From contig CM055607.1 of the NCBI GenBank assembly GCA_029379385.1, forward strand, positions 33,911,235 to 33,975,234: a stretch of DNA of 64,000 nt, written 5' to 3'. The stretch is from Quillaja saponaria. Its lineage: Eukaryota; Streptophyta; Magnoliopsida; Fabales; Quillajaceae. This document shows positions 12,156-41,904 of this stretch, in pieces. A model generated the notes under the pieces. It ran no database searches. It saw only the letters and a list, made by a program, of their open reading frames with translations, and was not told the DNA's origin. Each line of letters opens with the position of its first letter. Position 1 is the stretch's first letter. A program made the position numbers and the translations under genes.

Positions 12156-15100
12156 ATGAAGCTTGGTTCATCAATATTGTTCCAGCCTATTTCTTTTGTC
12201 ATTGTTCTGGTATTTCATTAAACCAATGTTTGCCATGATTTTCTTAGTTATTATCTGCAAGAAATTTATCCTTTCTTTTAATTGCCAAAGGAATATGTGA
12301 GAAAGACTAAAAATTTATTGAATGGATAGATTTAATGAAATAGAATCATTATTATAATATTGTTTTTTTGAGTGATGTATAAATGGAACTGTAATTTTTC
12401 TTCTGAATGATCTTTTTGTCCCATGGCGTTTTAGGGTTTGATTACAATTTTGTATTGTGACTGCACCAGTTTAGCATTTACAGTTTCAAAATTTATATTG
12501 ATGTAGGCAATTGCTGCGCTGCTAGTTTCCAGTGCATTGATCCCATTTTGGTATGTTATGATCAAACAAACCGAGCACTGTGTGCATTCAGATACCCAAA
12601 ACTCTCTCTCTGAACTACAATCTGAATTTGAGCAGACAGCAGAATTGTTAAGTCCAATCAATTCAGTATCAACAAAGTTAGCAAAGTTTCTAAAGTCATC
12701 TGTTAACGTAACTAATATCACATTCTATGATATTGAGACTAAGGTTAGCATCAGTCTACTTATATCATTAATATGAATGAAACAGGTACAAATTTTAATT
12801 TTTTATGCTTTTCAGGTGGCTCCATTATTATTTCAAGCATTGGCAACAGTTCCTTACTTAACTGAAATCTCATATATTGGATTAGATGGTCTCCTTTTCT
12901 CATACTACACTGAACAAAATCAAGCATTTGCATTGTATTCTAACTCCTCCAGTTCAAATGACAAGGATGCTAAGAATTTTTATTACATCCAACCTGTAAA
13001 TCGTGACACTGGGAAATTATATGGAGTAGCTAACACATCTTCGCCCTCTATCAATGCAAAATGGTATGAAGAAGCCTTGAATAGCACTTATGGATATGCC
13101 TCACTTGGAACTAAGTGGCAAAATTCTCATGATCTTCTTTTACTTAGTTCATCTAGACTTAATGAAAGAGGGTTTATCTCCTTAGCCTTTCCAGTTACAG
13201 CATTTACCGATTTCATCACTAGCAGTCTTCATGGAGGGAATTTGTATTTAGCGACCAAAGATGGAAGAGTGCTTGTAGATCAAGGAATCCCAAATACCCA
13301 TATGATTCTTGCTGATGATTCAGTTTCCTTGCGAGTAAACAAAACAAATGGTCATCAAATGGACTATGTCAGGAATGTTTCCTGCAAGATGAAAGACATA
13401 ACATTTAGAGCTTCTGTTTTTGATATTCAGGGTACAAAGTATATGGTCTATTGCTCCCCACTTGACATAGTGGGTCTAAAATCGGTACGTTTCTTATTCA
13501 TTCTTCTCGTTTTTATTGAACACAATGTGCAAATGTGTTAATCTAGTTGTGCTAATCTCAGGTGTATGTGTTGGGTTTTCCACAAAGTGGACTACTTGGC
13601 TTTGTTCACAAGAATAGCAAAGTGGGATTAACACTACTCACTGTGATGATTGTAATGATTGTTATCTCAATCTTCAGTATTATATTCATAATTGTTAGAG
13701 CTTCCACAAGAGAGATGCTTTTGTGTGCCACACTTATCAAACAAATGGAAGCAACTCAACAAGCAGAGAGGAAGAGTATGAACAAGAGTCTTGCCTTTGC
13801 AACTGCCAGCCATGATGTTCGCTCATCTCTCGCAGGCCTTACTGGTTTGATTGAGTTATCTTATCAGGAAGTTGCCCCTCGTTCTGAATTGGAGACAAAT
13901 TTGAAACAAATGCATACTTGCACTAAAGACTTGTTAGGTAATTTGAAGTCTTTCTGTGCACATTGGATCGGATAAATCTTTCTGTTGGTTCTTTCAATTA
14001 AGGCAATAAATTTTGTTTTTATGTACTTGATTAGGACTATTGAATTCTATTCTGGACACAAGCAAGATTGAAGCAGGCAAGATGCAGCTTGAGGAAGAAG
14101 AATTTGATTTAGCTCAACTTCTTGAAGATGTTGTTGACTTGTATCATCCTGTTGCTATGAAGAAGGGAGTAGATGTGGTTTTGGACCCTTGTAATGGTTC
14201 CTTTATCAAGTTTGCACACGTGAAAGGTGATAGGGGAAAGCTGAAACAGATTTTATGCAATCTGCTAAGCAATGCTGTTAAATTTACAGATGAAGGGCAC
14301 ATAGCTGTTCGAGCATGGGTACAACAACCAAGTTTCAGGAATTCGATAGTTGCCTCTAATCAGAGTAACATCATGAAATGTTTGTCATGCTTATTTTACA
14401 AGAAAAATGAAGCACAGGATGACCAACAAGCCATGGATTCAGTCAACCGATATCCAAATTCTATGGACTTTGTTTTAGAAGTGGATGATACAGGTAAAGG
14501 GATTCCAAAAGAGCAGCAAAAATCAGTCTTTGAGAATTATGTTCAAGTTAAAGAAACAGCTCTTGGACTAGGAGGTACTGGCCTAGGACTTGGTATCGTC
14601 CAATCTCTGGTATGTAATCAAAGTTCCCGCTTATCTCTGAATTGTTTGCCAAAGACAGTTTTGTATTAAGCATATCAAACAATGATATTTTTCCTACTAA
14701 TAGTTAGTTGCACTTCCTACCAAATACCTATGTTCCTTAGCTTTTTTCAGAGTATTATCGTGACTAAATTACCCCTATATCTTGGTGCAATAGGTACGTT
14801 TGATGCATGGAGATATTGGCATTGTGGACAAGGAGATTGGTGAAAGAGGAACATGTTTCAGGTTCAATGTTCTGCTTGCTATATGCGAGGCTATTTCTAA
14901 TGACAATACAAGGGAAGACACCGAACTGGAAAGTGATAGAAATCATGATCAACCTTCTGGACTCTGCAATCTCACACCTGGTTCAAGTTGTTGCTCTGCT
15001 AGTCCCAGGCTGATCCGCACGTCAAGTCCTAGGCCAGAGGCATCCCGAGTTGTTCTTTTGATTCAAAATGGTGAACGTAGGAGGACTACTCAGAAATTCA

Positions 15101-16651
15101 TGGAGAGGTTAGGAATAAAAGTATCAATTGTTAAGCAGTGGGAACATTTGTCTTGTACTCTCAAGAAAATCAAGCAAAGGTGGAATCCTCTTAGTCAGAG
15201 TTCTTCGGGGAGCAGCTCCACACCTCATAGTTCTAGTGGCAGAGCAAAAGATGTACCTTTAAGTTCAGTGGATGGAACAGACTACAGCACTTCTATCTTC
15301 AATAAGACTAATGTTGGAGCAGGTAGCTCTGGTTTTGTTCTCATTGTGGTTGATACAAATGCAGGGCCATTTATAGAACTTTGCAGGATTATAGCTGAAT
15401 TCAAAAAGGGGCTTTATAATCCTTGCAAGGTTGTTTGGTTAGAAAAACCATTGACGCATAATATCAATTTTGAAGGCATTGATCAAGAAATGTTTGATCC
15501 AAATGACATTATCATATCCAAACCATTTCACGGTTCTCGGTTGAATCAAGTGATTAGACTTCTTCCAGAGTTTGGAGGTTCATGGCATAGCAACTCTGCC
15601 ATAAAAACAAAGAGAGAAAGAACTTATTCATCTGGAAAAACTTTAACAAAATCTCAGTCTCGAGGACTTCCATCTCATCTTGCCAAAGTGCAAGACTACG
15701 GTAGCTCAAGTAGTGAAAAATTCTCAACAGAACTCTTGTCATGCAAGAAAGGTTCCACAGGGAACAGATTTTCAGCTCAGCAGGGAGGTATTGATCGAAA
15801 TTCTGAGAACTTGAGTGGGAAGAAATTCTTGGTTGTTGAGGACAATCTAGTATTACGCAAGCTGGCTTCGGATAATGTTACACTGCTAGGTGCAACTGCT
15901 GAGGTATGTAAAAATGGCGAGGAAGCTGTCCAGCTAGTTTGCAATGGTCTAGTCAGTAGAAACATTCTTCCATATGATTACATATTGATGGACTGTGAGG
16001 TAAGGGATACAGTTTTTCTATCTTGTTTTATTTATCAGTACTTGCGGCTGGTTGCATTATCAAAATATGCTTATTGAATTAGTAGCTCTATGCTTATTGC
16101 ATTGCCGCAAACTGTTAACTCAGCGGATTGGTATATGGGTTTAAGGCAGCCCATTCCTCTCCCATAATCACAGGTACAGAAAAAAAAATGTAGCAAGATA
16201 GTAAGTTAATTAGTATTGTGTTACTTTGATTATGAAAGAGTTGAGTGTTGAAATCACACCGTTATTTTCATATTCTCAGAGTTATGAGTTAGTAGGTATT
16301 ATTTAGTGGGAATTGTTGTCACTAGACAAATATGTCAGGATCATGCATTCCTACTCGTTAATGAGAATTGCTTGACCAATAATGTCATGATCTGTGATAA
16401 TTTAAAGTTTAAACTATTATGGTGGTGATGATGTTGAACAGATGCCAGTGATGAATGGGTTTGAAGCAACAAAGGAGATAAGGAAGATGGAGAAGCATTA
16501 TGGTGTACATATTCCCATCATTGCATTAACTGCTCATACATCAGGTGCAGAGGTTAGCAGGACGATCCAGGCTGGGATGGACGTTCATTTGGCCAAACCC
16601 CTGACAAGGGAAAATTTATTGGAAGCCATCAGATATATTCATAGTGAATAA
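12156..16651 (+). CDS. CKI1: CKI1-like hybrid histidine kinase
   Basis: Seven exons: 12156-12209, 12507-12743, 12816-13484, 13562-13937, 14035-14609, 14794-15999 and 16442-16651; 1108 aa, close to Arabidopsis CKI1 (about 1120). Order: N-terminal membrane helix (about 12-40), a large extracytoplasmic region rich in N-x-S/T, a second helix (about 341-366, VGLTLLTVMIVMIV...), then the kinase. The H-box is FATASHDVRSSLAGL with phospho-accepting His404. The N-box (CNLLSNAVKF), G1 (DDTGKGIP), F-box and G2 (GTGLGLG) are present. A receiver domain starts near 982 (KKFLVVEDN); the predicted phospho-Asp is D1037 in ILMDCEMP, and the conserved Lys is in LAKPL. CKI1 acts in the cytokinin phosphorelay, is active without cytokinin, and is needed for female gametophyte and vascular development in Arabidopsis. 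The first exon codes only 18 residues and would be missed by simple gene finding. Confidence 0.95.
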
Positions 16652-17449
16652 AAACTTACAGTTGTAATATGTTTCTGGGAATCTGATTAGGAAAATATTC
16701 TTTCTTTCTATTTTCTTTTGTGGAGAAGAAAAAAACACTAACTTTTGAACCTAGTGTATCTTTTCCTTTTTAATTTGTAAGTGAATATAAACAATTTACT
16801 TTGTTCTGTGGAATTGTTGAAGGAAGAAATTGTTGCGCAGATATGCTTGCCAAGATAGCCTTGTCTTCTGTGGAAGTTATGTGTCGGAGGAAGATGCTTC
16901 TCAGTTGGCGTTCCCTAGGGGCTAGGAGCTGTTTGTGTTAATTGTATAGGAGGAACTTGGCTGTTTCGTTACAATAAACAATTTTCTTTTTTGAATTTTA
17001 CATCAAAAGTTTCATGACTCATTGGTTTCTAAAGCTTGGATATCAGGCCAAGTGAATTGTGCTCAAGCCGGTTAAAATTAGTTCTTTTATAAAAGAACTA
17101 TTTTTAAAAAATAAAATCTTGAATTTATTTTATATGTCACACATAAAATTAATTATGTGTTTTAGTAATAGTTAAAATTAAATATAATTGATTTAAAAAT
17201 TGACCTAATGATTAGGGGATATGTATGTTATACTATTTTAAAAAAAATTTAAATTAAAATCTCTTTAGAGAGGTCGGTTATAGTTAGTTTTTTTTGTTTC
17301 TTTCTTTTTAAATCTAGAAGAAAACTTAGATAGAATTCAAGTAAATAGACAAACATAAACATATCAAAGAGATATAATTTGAAACGGCCCAGAAATCCAA
17401 TATCAACCCAGCCCAGTACAAAGGCAATCATTCCGTGCTGGGTCCAAGC
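16652..17449. other. 3' UTR of the kinase gene and spacer
   Basis: The first 300-350 bases are probably the kinase 3' UTR (an AATAAA-like motif, caataaacaa, lies near 16972). The remainder is AT-rich. Near 17385-17440 there are GGCCCA and AGCCCA motifs that fit the promoter of the following small gene. Confidence 0.4.
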
Positions 17450-18330
17450 AGATGAAAATCTTTGTTCTCTTCTTTTTTCTCAGAGTTCCCTTGCCCTAAA
17501 AGCGAGCAACACCAGGCGATCGTAAGCTTTTCTGTCTCTTTCTCTTTCAGTTTCGTATGTTGAACCGAAACAGGTGCACTTCCACCGTTTCTTTCTTTAG
17601 TTTTAGCTTTTGTTTTTGTCTGTTTGTTGAGGTAAATTTCTGCCTGTGAGGATTCAAAGGATGTTGGATTGTTAGATTAGTTTGGGAAATTAGACAGGAA
17701 TCGTCTTCATAGCATATGTGTTTGTTGAATGAATGAACAAGTTTCGGAATTTTGGCTATGAAAAATGGTAATTCACTGTAATATAGTAGAAATACATATC
17801 ACATACAAATTTGGGTTTTTTTGTTTTTTGTTTTTGTGGGATTGTAATGTAATAGCTTAAACATTGTACCATCTTAATATGCAGTTCTGCATAATTGATG
17901 TTCCAAGTAAAATGAAAATCATCACAAAACTTCATGTTGGTAAGGAAGATTATTTTCATATCATTGTCATTTTTGTAATGAACTCAACTCATACTCTTTT
18001 TTGACAAAATTACTTAGTGCACAAGCTTATGCATAAAGTAACTACTACAAAAAGTCATGTCTGTCAATCAACTAGTGTATTAGAATATCGGAAAGGCTGG
18101 GGCTATGTGCGCTATTGGGAATCACTTAGCATTAGCAAGCAAATTTCCATGAGTTTTTAATCATTCGTGACTAAGAGAGACTCTCGCGTATGGAATAAAT
18201 TTCTATCTGCACATAGCAAGCAAAGCCCTATAGGAAATAGTAGGATTAGTTTTTAATTCCTCATATGGTCTGGCAACATTTCCACGAGTTCGTTGTGATA
18301 ACTTCTGTTATTTTATTTGTAGATGTCTAT

Positions 18331-18447
18331 AATTAAATATCAGATTCAGAGCTAAGCAGAAAATGATTTAAATTTCGTTAGTACAAAGAATCAGTTTGTG
18401 ATAATACATTGAGTTAGAATTTTATTAAATATCAGATTCAGAGCTAA
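18331..18447. repeat. 24-bp direct repeat in the leader intron of the small gene
   Basis: The motif attaaatatcagattcagag followed by ctaa occurs at 18331-18355 and again at 18424-18447, about 92 bp apart. It lies just before the splice acceptor at 18471 and may be a small local duplication. Confidence 0.7.
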
Positions 18448-18489
18448 CTTTTAATATTTATCACAATGCAGAGTTTTTTGGAGGTAACA

Positions 18490-18759
18490 ATGGAGGTTGA
18501 ATCACATGATGCAATATCTTTCCGGCCTCGTGTTAAAGCTTCACTTCATCTTGGCTCAGAAACATATTCTGTCAATGCAAACAAAGGTTCTCTTTCTGAG
18601 CAATTAGTTTCAATGAAGGAGGAAAGCATGAGGCTATTAAAGGAGTTCATCACCAAGCATAATGTTCCTAATGATGTCCCTGATGAACTAGTTGAAAGTT
18701 CTTCAGAAGAAATTGTTGAGAAGCCTCATGTAAAGTCAAAGAAGACAAAATTAACATAG
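18490..18759 (+). CDS. Small conserved-looking protein, 89 aa, family not recognised
   Basis: One coding exon, starting MEVESHDAISF and ending in a basic tail KSKKTKLT. The ATG at 18490 follows an intron acceptor (cacaatgcag, exon from about 18471). A matching leader exon with a good donor (gcgatc|gtaagc) ends at 17521, downstream of GGCCCA/AGCCCA promoter motifs, which is the usual layout of a housekeeping plant gene with a leader intron. Predicted shape by eye: a beta-like segment (RVKASLHLGSETYSV), a long amphipathic helix (LSEQLVSMKEESMRLLKEFI), then an acidic, probably disordered tail with a basic end suited to nuclear import. The pattern vaguely recalls the small KEOPS subunit GON7, but this is only a shape resemblance and I do not assign it. 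Confidence 0.75.
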   Translation: MEVESHDAISFRPRVKASLHLGSETYSVNANKGSLSEQLVSMKEESMRLLKEFITKHNVPNDVPDELVESSSEEIVEKPHVKSKKTKLT

Positions 18760-19567
18760 TTTCTTTATTATTCCTCTTCCATTCTCATGGTTTAATCCCC
18801 ATGATTGTATTAAAAAGTCATCTTGCCCTTTCTTGACTATGTCTGGAGCACACTGTATTAGCTGAGATCCCAAAATGAAGCAGTATATTTCTTCCAATTT
18901 TACAAGGCCTTGATGCATTCTTTGACAGAATCAACTATAGACTTTTAAGATACATTGGGTTGTTTAGTTATGGAGAATAATTTTATTTATTTTGCAATAA
19001 ATAATGTTATGTACAAATATCACATGTCTTAAATAATGTTTTGAAAATTTAACAAATATTTGAAAAAATTGATTTCAGAAAAGTTTTTTAAGATTTACTA
19101 TTTATCTCATTTATAACATAATAAATTATTTGAAACCAGTAAAATCTTTTGCTGTTATATGCAACAACTTGGATTGAATTCCATTTTCACACGTATACAA
19201 GAATAGAGAATATTTCTCATTGTATTAACCCATAAGCCCTTTAAACCCTAAAAAAACAACCCTAGGTTAATGTATTAACATCAAATTCACCTTAAAATAA
19301 AAGGTCCACATTTTCACATAACTGATGATATTAATGATTTGGAAGGACATGTATTTTATCTATACAAATTTTTCATTCGACTATCCAACAAAATATTCAC
19401 TACCCCTTTCCACTTCCTATGGCATATCCTATAAGGATGAAGGAATAATTACCTTTCAAAGATTGAATTAATGGGTAGGAGAATTGTTAATCCTCCGCAC
19501 ACCCAAAAAAAATTAGAATAAGAAAACGAGGTGAATACAAAACTTGTATCTGTCCTATGTGATTCCC
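18760..19567. other. Convergent 3' spacer
   Basis: Sequence between the 3' ends of the plus-strand small gene and the minus-strand BRWD-like gene. It should hold both 3' UTRs. No other gene is seen. Confidence 0.5.
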
Positions 19568-31088
<11,521 letters not shown>

Positions 31089-34000
31089 TTTCTGAATAAA
31101 ACCTGAGAGACCATAAGAATTACTTCTTCAAAATCGCTAAAGACATTATTAATGAATCTTAACAATGGATGCAAAGAAAACAAGACTGATATAGAAAAGT
31201 CTGTTCTAAAAGAAAACAGCTAGTTAGTTAAAAGAATAAATTCCAGCTACAGTATTAAACAGTAATAATTACCAAGGCTATGTTATACACACACAAAAAA
31301 AGTAAATTTATTATATGGTATGCCATCAGTTAGCAGTCAATAGAGCCAGAAAGGAAATAACTGTTAATAAGAAGAGTAAATTCCAGTGTTCAAATTATTG
31401 CAATTAGAATTGCGTGGTTAACAGACTTATATACCTAACAAAGATAACACATGATATCAGATAGAACTCCAGCACATTTTCTCTAAGAAAATACACTAAT
31501 AAAAAAATAATTATCAAATAAACTTTGAACCCGTCCTCATAGTGATTCCTAGATAAAAGGTCAGTAAATTCAAGTGCTTCAAAAAACTATCAAATGTAGT
31601 ACAGTGTCAAAGAGTTGTTTGATGTCACGTTTAGCACAAAAGAATGTGGACATAAATGGCCTAGATATCTTTGCTGAATTCTAAAAACTGAATTTAAAAC
31701 GTTTTCAAGACTTTAGAAGACAAAACAAATTATTGATTTGATAGAAGTAACATAAAAATTGTAGAGCAATGTCAACCCCATTCATTAGTATATAATTGAA
31801 ATTTTTTGAAAAAGATGAGAAATGTATAAAAAACCGACAAGTGGCCCATAGGTTTTTTCTGGTTGTAAGATTAAGCTTAGACCTACAGATCATTAGCACT
31901 TACAAGCTTAATTAAAAGCATATACCCACATTGACTGTTTGCAGTCAATACTTGCATTCCTTGGGCTCTATATATGGACAAGTCATCCAAATGGGTAACA
32001 ATGTATTAAAACAACTTTTGAAAGGCTATGAGGCTAAGTTCTCTTTAGGTTTAGCCTCTTGTTTAACAACGTTTTGTAAATGCTGACAGTGAAGACCAAA
32101 CAATGCACTGTCTCCTTATGTGTTATCAGAATCGTGAAACCTATGATCATTTGTTTTACAATTCCTTGTTACTCGGGGTATTTTGAATGAGCTGCAAAAT
32201 GGGTTTGTCAACAAACATTGGAGGATTTGTTGATGATTCAGTTGAGGGTTTTAGGAAGAAGATACAGGAAGATTTTGATTGAAGATGTGTGCTTTTTTTG
32301 TGGCTGGCCAGTGTTTCTGGTTCCAATGGAATGCTAAAATCTTAAGGATCATTATTTTACAACAGAGTTCCCTGTGAACAGGGTAGTTCTTTTGACTTCT
32401 GTTTCCTGTTTCCTGTGTAGAGATTCTAAAGGAATTTCTATAGAAAATACTCAATGGGATTGGAAATCCTACTCATATTACCAGCTATCCTACCATTGTT
32501 TCTTTTTATGATTTTCTAAGAAAAACGTTATCCTCCTACTTATACCCTTCCCTTCTTGATCTTTTAATACAATTTCCAAAAGAAAAGTGTCATTAAACTA
32601 ATTAATCTCCAAGCTGAAGGATTCCTCACATGATCCTTGAGTGGACAGTCCGACGACCCTAATGTGCCCTGTCATGTGTAGAGCACAGATGTGGAAATAT
32701 CATGCCTCATGGCCTAACATGAATGTGTAAAGACTGAAACTCGAGATTCATTGCTCTTATACCATACTTTACATTGTATATCAATCATAATACATACTGT
32801 TCACTTTTTTTTTTCACAAGTACATACTGCTGGATTTGTTTCCTTCCATTTTCACCATTTGTAAAAGTCAGTGGCCTAACATAGTATCAGAGCTTGGTTT
32901 ATGATAACTACTGAGCTGTCGTCTTTCAGTTTCAGGAGACATGCAATTGCAATGTCTAAACACGAGGGATCTGAAAGTGGTTTTGACTTCAATGTATGTT
33001 TTTAATACATACTAATGGTTGAAAACATTTCAGGATGATTTGTAATCCATAAATGTAAAATAATTAATTATTCCTAGCTGTAATCACTCTGTCAAAGTCT
33101 AAATGTTTAGGCTGTTGGAGAACACCATGAACGCTTTCAGCAGAAAGCATTGGAAGTTAAACCATCTACTTCCTATTTGTCAACTTCAAACTGTTGCATT
33201 TATGAGCCTCAGTTAAAGCAAAGGCACACACTTACATTTCTATAATTCAAAGCATATCCAGAAATGCTACTGCATACTGCTCAAATACCACAATCCACAC
33301 AAATACAAACTGTGTCGAGACATTTCCTGTATTCTTCCAACCCTAAACTATGTCTGAGACATTTATGTAAAACTTTTTGGTCTTGCATAAACAAAGGCGT
33401 AAAATTATATGTTTCAATCACCTCTCTTTTAAATTCACCCTACATTCCCAAAGGGTTCACTTATTTTTCATAACAAAATTCTTTAGGTTTGAATAAGGTA
33501 GTCCAATATGAAAAAGATATTATAGTACAACAAACGTGCCCACCGTAAGGAAAATAAATGATTCTTGATTGAACTCTCTACAGATGGCATGTATGATGCT
33601 TAATGAAGATAATGTTGAGAAAAAAACATGAAAAAATAAAAGCTTCATTCTAAAAGATAACGATAGATTTAAAAAAAATAAAGCATGAAAATGAAAACAA
33701 GTGAAGGCAGATAAAGACCTCAGGATTGCTTCAAGGAAACAGATAGTATAAAGTTGGCTTCGACTTCAAACTCACCTGAGTGCATAATGGAGTGACCTGA
33801 GTAATTACCACCAAATACCAGCTGTTAGTGCTCTACATATTAAAAAGAGATTGATAGATATGCATTTTGAAAAATAAAGCTACGAGATCTAATCAAATAT
33901 AATCCAGCAATAAATTGAAATTAATTTCTTTACCTTTTTGTAAAACTCGATTTGGTTGAGAAAGAGATTGAAATCTCGCAGTTACGGTCCCCCTTTCCTA

Positions 34001-34150
34001 CTTTCCATATAAACATTGGAAGTCCCGGAAGAGTTGCCCCAGAAGCATAAAATTTATTTTTTTTCTACTCTGATTTTTGGGGTTCTATGTCTGGTATTCT
34101 GTGAATAGAAGCAACGAGGAACAGAGGATGGTGGAATAGGAGGGATTTAA
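31089..34150 (-). other. Spliced 5' leader of the BRWD-like gene, with a 2.7-kb leader intron
   Basis: Upstream of the ATG at 31088 I read a leader built of three exons: one ending at 33934 (donor aaaaag|gtaaag) and starting somewhere near 34130, a 21-bp micro-exon at 33796-33776 (bordered by ctcag acceptor and gtgag donor), and 31102-31089 joined to the coding exon. The intron between the last two is about 2.67 kb. Exon calls are from splice signals only. Confidence 0.5.
32640..32905 (+). mobile_element. Decayed Copia-type LTR end with primer-binding-site motif
   Basis: At 32881-32900 the sequence atagtatcagagcttggttt closely resembles the tRNA-iMet primer-binding site used by plant Copia elements (TGGTATCAGAGC...). 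It is directly preceded by ggcctaaca, a typical Copia LTR 3' end in CA. The preceding 200-250 bp would then be LTR sequence. I find no second LTR and no gag or pol reading frame nearby, so at most this is a fragment or solo relic inside the leader intron of the BRWD-like gene. Confidence 0.4.
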
Positions 34151-35194
34151 TATAAAATTCTGGAAAGAAATCTAATTCTCAAAAGAATAATTTGTCCGTT
34201 TTACTGACAGAAATGTAAGTAAGACGCGAATTGTAAAGGTTTTTCGGACAGGGAACAACTCGAAGCTCAAGGGTGTCAATTTGGACACTCCAGAATTTAA
34301 TGAACGGGGCGCCCAAAAATTTGAAATGACAATTTAACCCCTAATTATTAATTTCACCTCCAGTGTTTCACGCCCATAAGAGGTTAAATTGGTCGATGTC
34401 TTTTATACATGTCAGGGGACCGCTAATTCTCTAGGTGGCGGGTAAGCAGTACTTTGTGCTTTCGGCTTTCCCCACCAAATTTCATTGTGACCAATTTTTC
34501 CCTTTTACCAGTTTTTCTTGATGAAATTTCTTCTTTTTGAAAAAGAACAGGTACAACCAAACCCTAGATCGATTTTCAATTCCAACGTCTATTTATTATC
34601 CTATTTAAAAAATTAGGTGCCTTGTAAATTGAATTGCGAAGTCAACTGGACAAACAAGAAAAAACTATTTTGTGGATGATTAAATTCCCAAATCAGAGTC
34701 GGAGGCAGAAAAATTTCCCCAGCTAAATCTAATTGTAAATGGATCAAATTATAGAAGCTAAAGCCACATGGAATACAAAATAAGATCATTAGCCATCAAA
34801 GAAAATGAAAAATTGCAAGGCCAATATTTTTGCTCGACAAATAGTTTTAGGTACAAGAGTTGTACCAGAAAATCTAATGACGGCATGAACTTCTAAATTC
34901 TTGTCCTATTCGGAAGGCTAACTGATAACTGCTCAATTCAAGTTATAATACAGCTTTAACTACAGTTTATCTTTTTTCTAAAGATATTAGTGAAATGATG
35001 CTGCTTAAATATGCAATTCTACCAAACTCTGATAATACAATAATGACAATGTCTTTCAGCTACACTAAATCAAATTACAACATAAGCCATAACAACATTA
35101 AAGCATCCGCCAAGTTATTATCTTACTGTTAGCTCAATCCATGTTTCTTGGAGAAGAATGACCACCAATCCATAGTTTTCTGGTGCAAGGTGCA
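34151..35194. other. Spacer between BRWD-like promoter and MCM7 3' end
   Basis: Contains the promoter of the minus-strand BRWD-like gene (about 34150-34500) and the 3' UTR of MCM7 (next to 35194). No other gene seen. Confidence 0.45.
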
Positions 35195-41601
<6,407 letters not shown>

Positions 41602-41683
41602 TGTTGTTGACCTCCACAGTACAGACACGACCACACACCCAGAGAGACTGAGAAGTGAAAATGAGCTTGAGATTTGGGTTATT

Positions 41684-41722
41684 GGCGGCAAAAGATGAAG
41701 TGAAGAAGGCCTTGGCGGGAAA
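41684..41722 (-). promoter_or_regulatory. Two E2F-type sites in the MCM7 promoter
   Basis: Read on the minus strand, 41722-41714 is TTTCCCGCC and 41692-41684 is TTTGCCGCC. Both fit the E2F consensus WTTSSCSS. They lie 83 to 121 bp upstream of the MCM7 ATG. Plant MCM genes are known E2F targets switched on at G1/S, so S-phase control of this copy is a safe inference. Confidence 0.8.
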
Positions 41723-41823
41723 AAGAGCACGATAGTAATACGCTGTGTTTCAGTGTACCATAACGAAATGGTCAATACTTTCAAAAAGAAGATAAAGCAA
41801 GAGGGATACGCCAGGAAAAAAAG

Positions 41824-41832
41824 AAAAAAAAA
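41824..41832 (-). terminator. Pol III T-run terminator for tRNA-His
   Basis: Nine T residues on the minus strand directly follow the discriminator base of the tRNA, the standard RNA polymerase III stop. Confidence 0.8.
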
Positions 41833-41904
41833 TGTGGCTGCTGGGATTCGAGCCCAGGTCTCCACGGCCACAACGTGGAATTCTCACCACTAAACTACAG
41901 CCAC
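41833..41904 (-). tRNA. tRNA-His (anticodon GTG)
   Basis: The minus strand folds into a complete 72-nt cloverleaf. The acceptor stem pairs GTGGCTG with CAGCCAC. The anticodon stem CCACG / CGTGG flanks the loop TTGTGGC with anticodon GTG. The T stem CTGGG / CCCAG flanks CTCGAAT. The discriminator is A and no CCA is encoded, as in nuclear tRNAs. An A-box (TAGTTTAGTGG) and a B-box-like GGCTCGAATCC are present. No intron. It lies about 230 bp upstream of the MCM7 start, in the same orientation. Confidence 0.97.
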
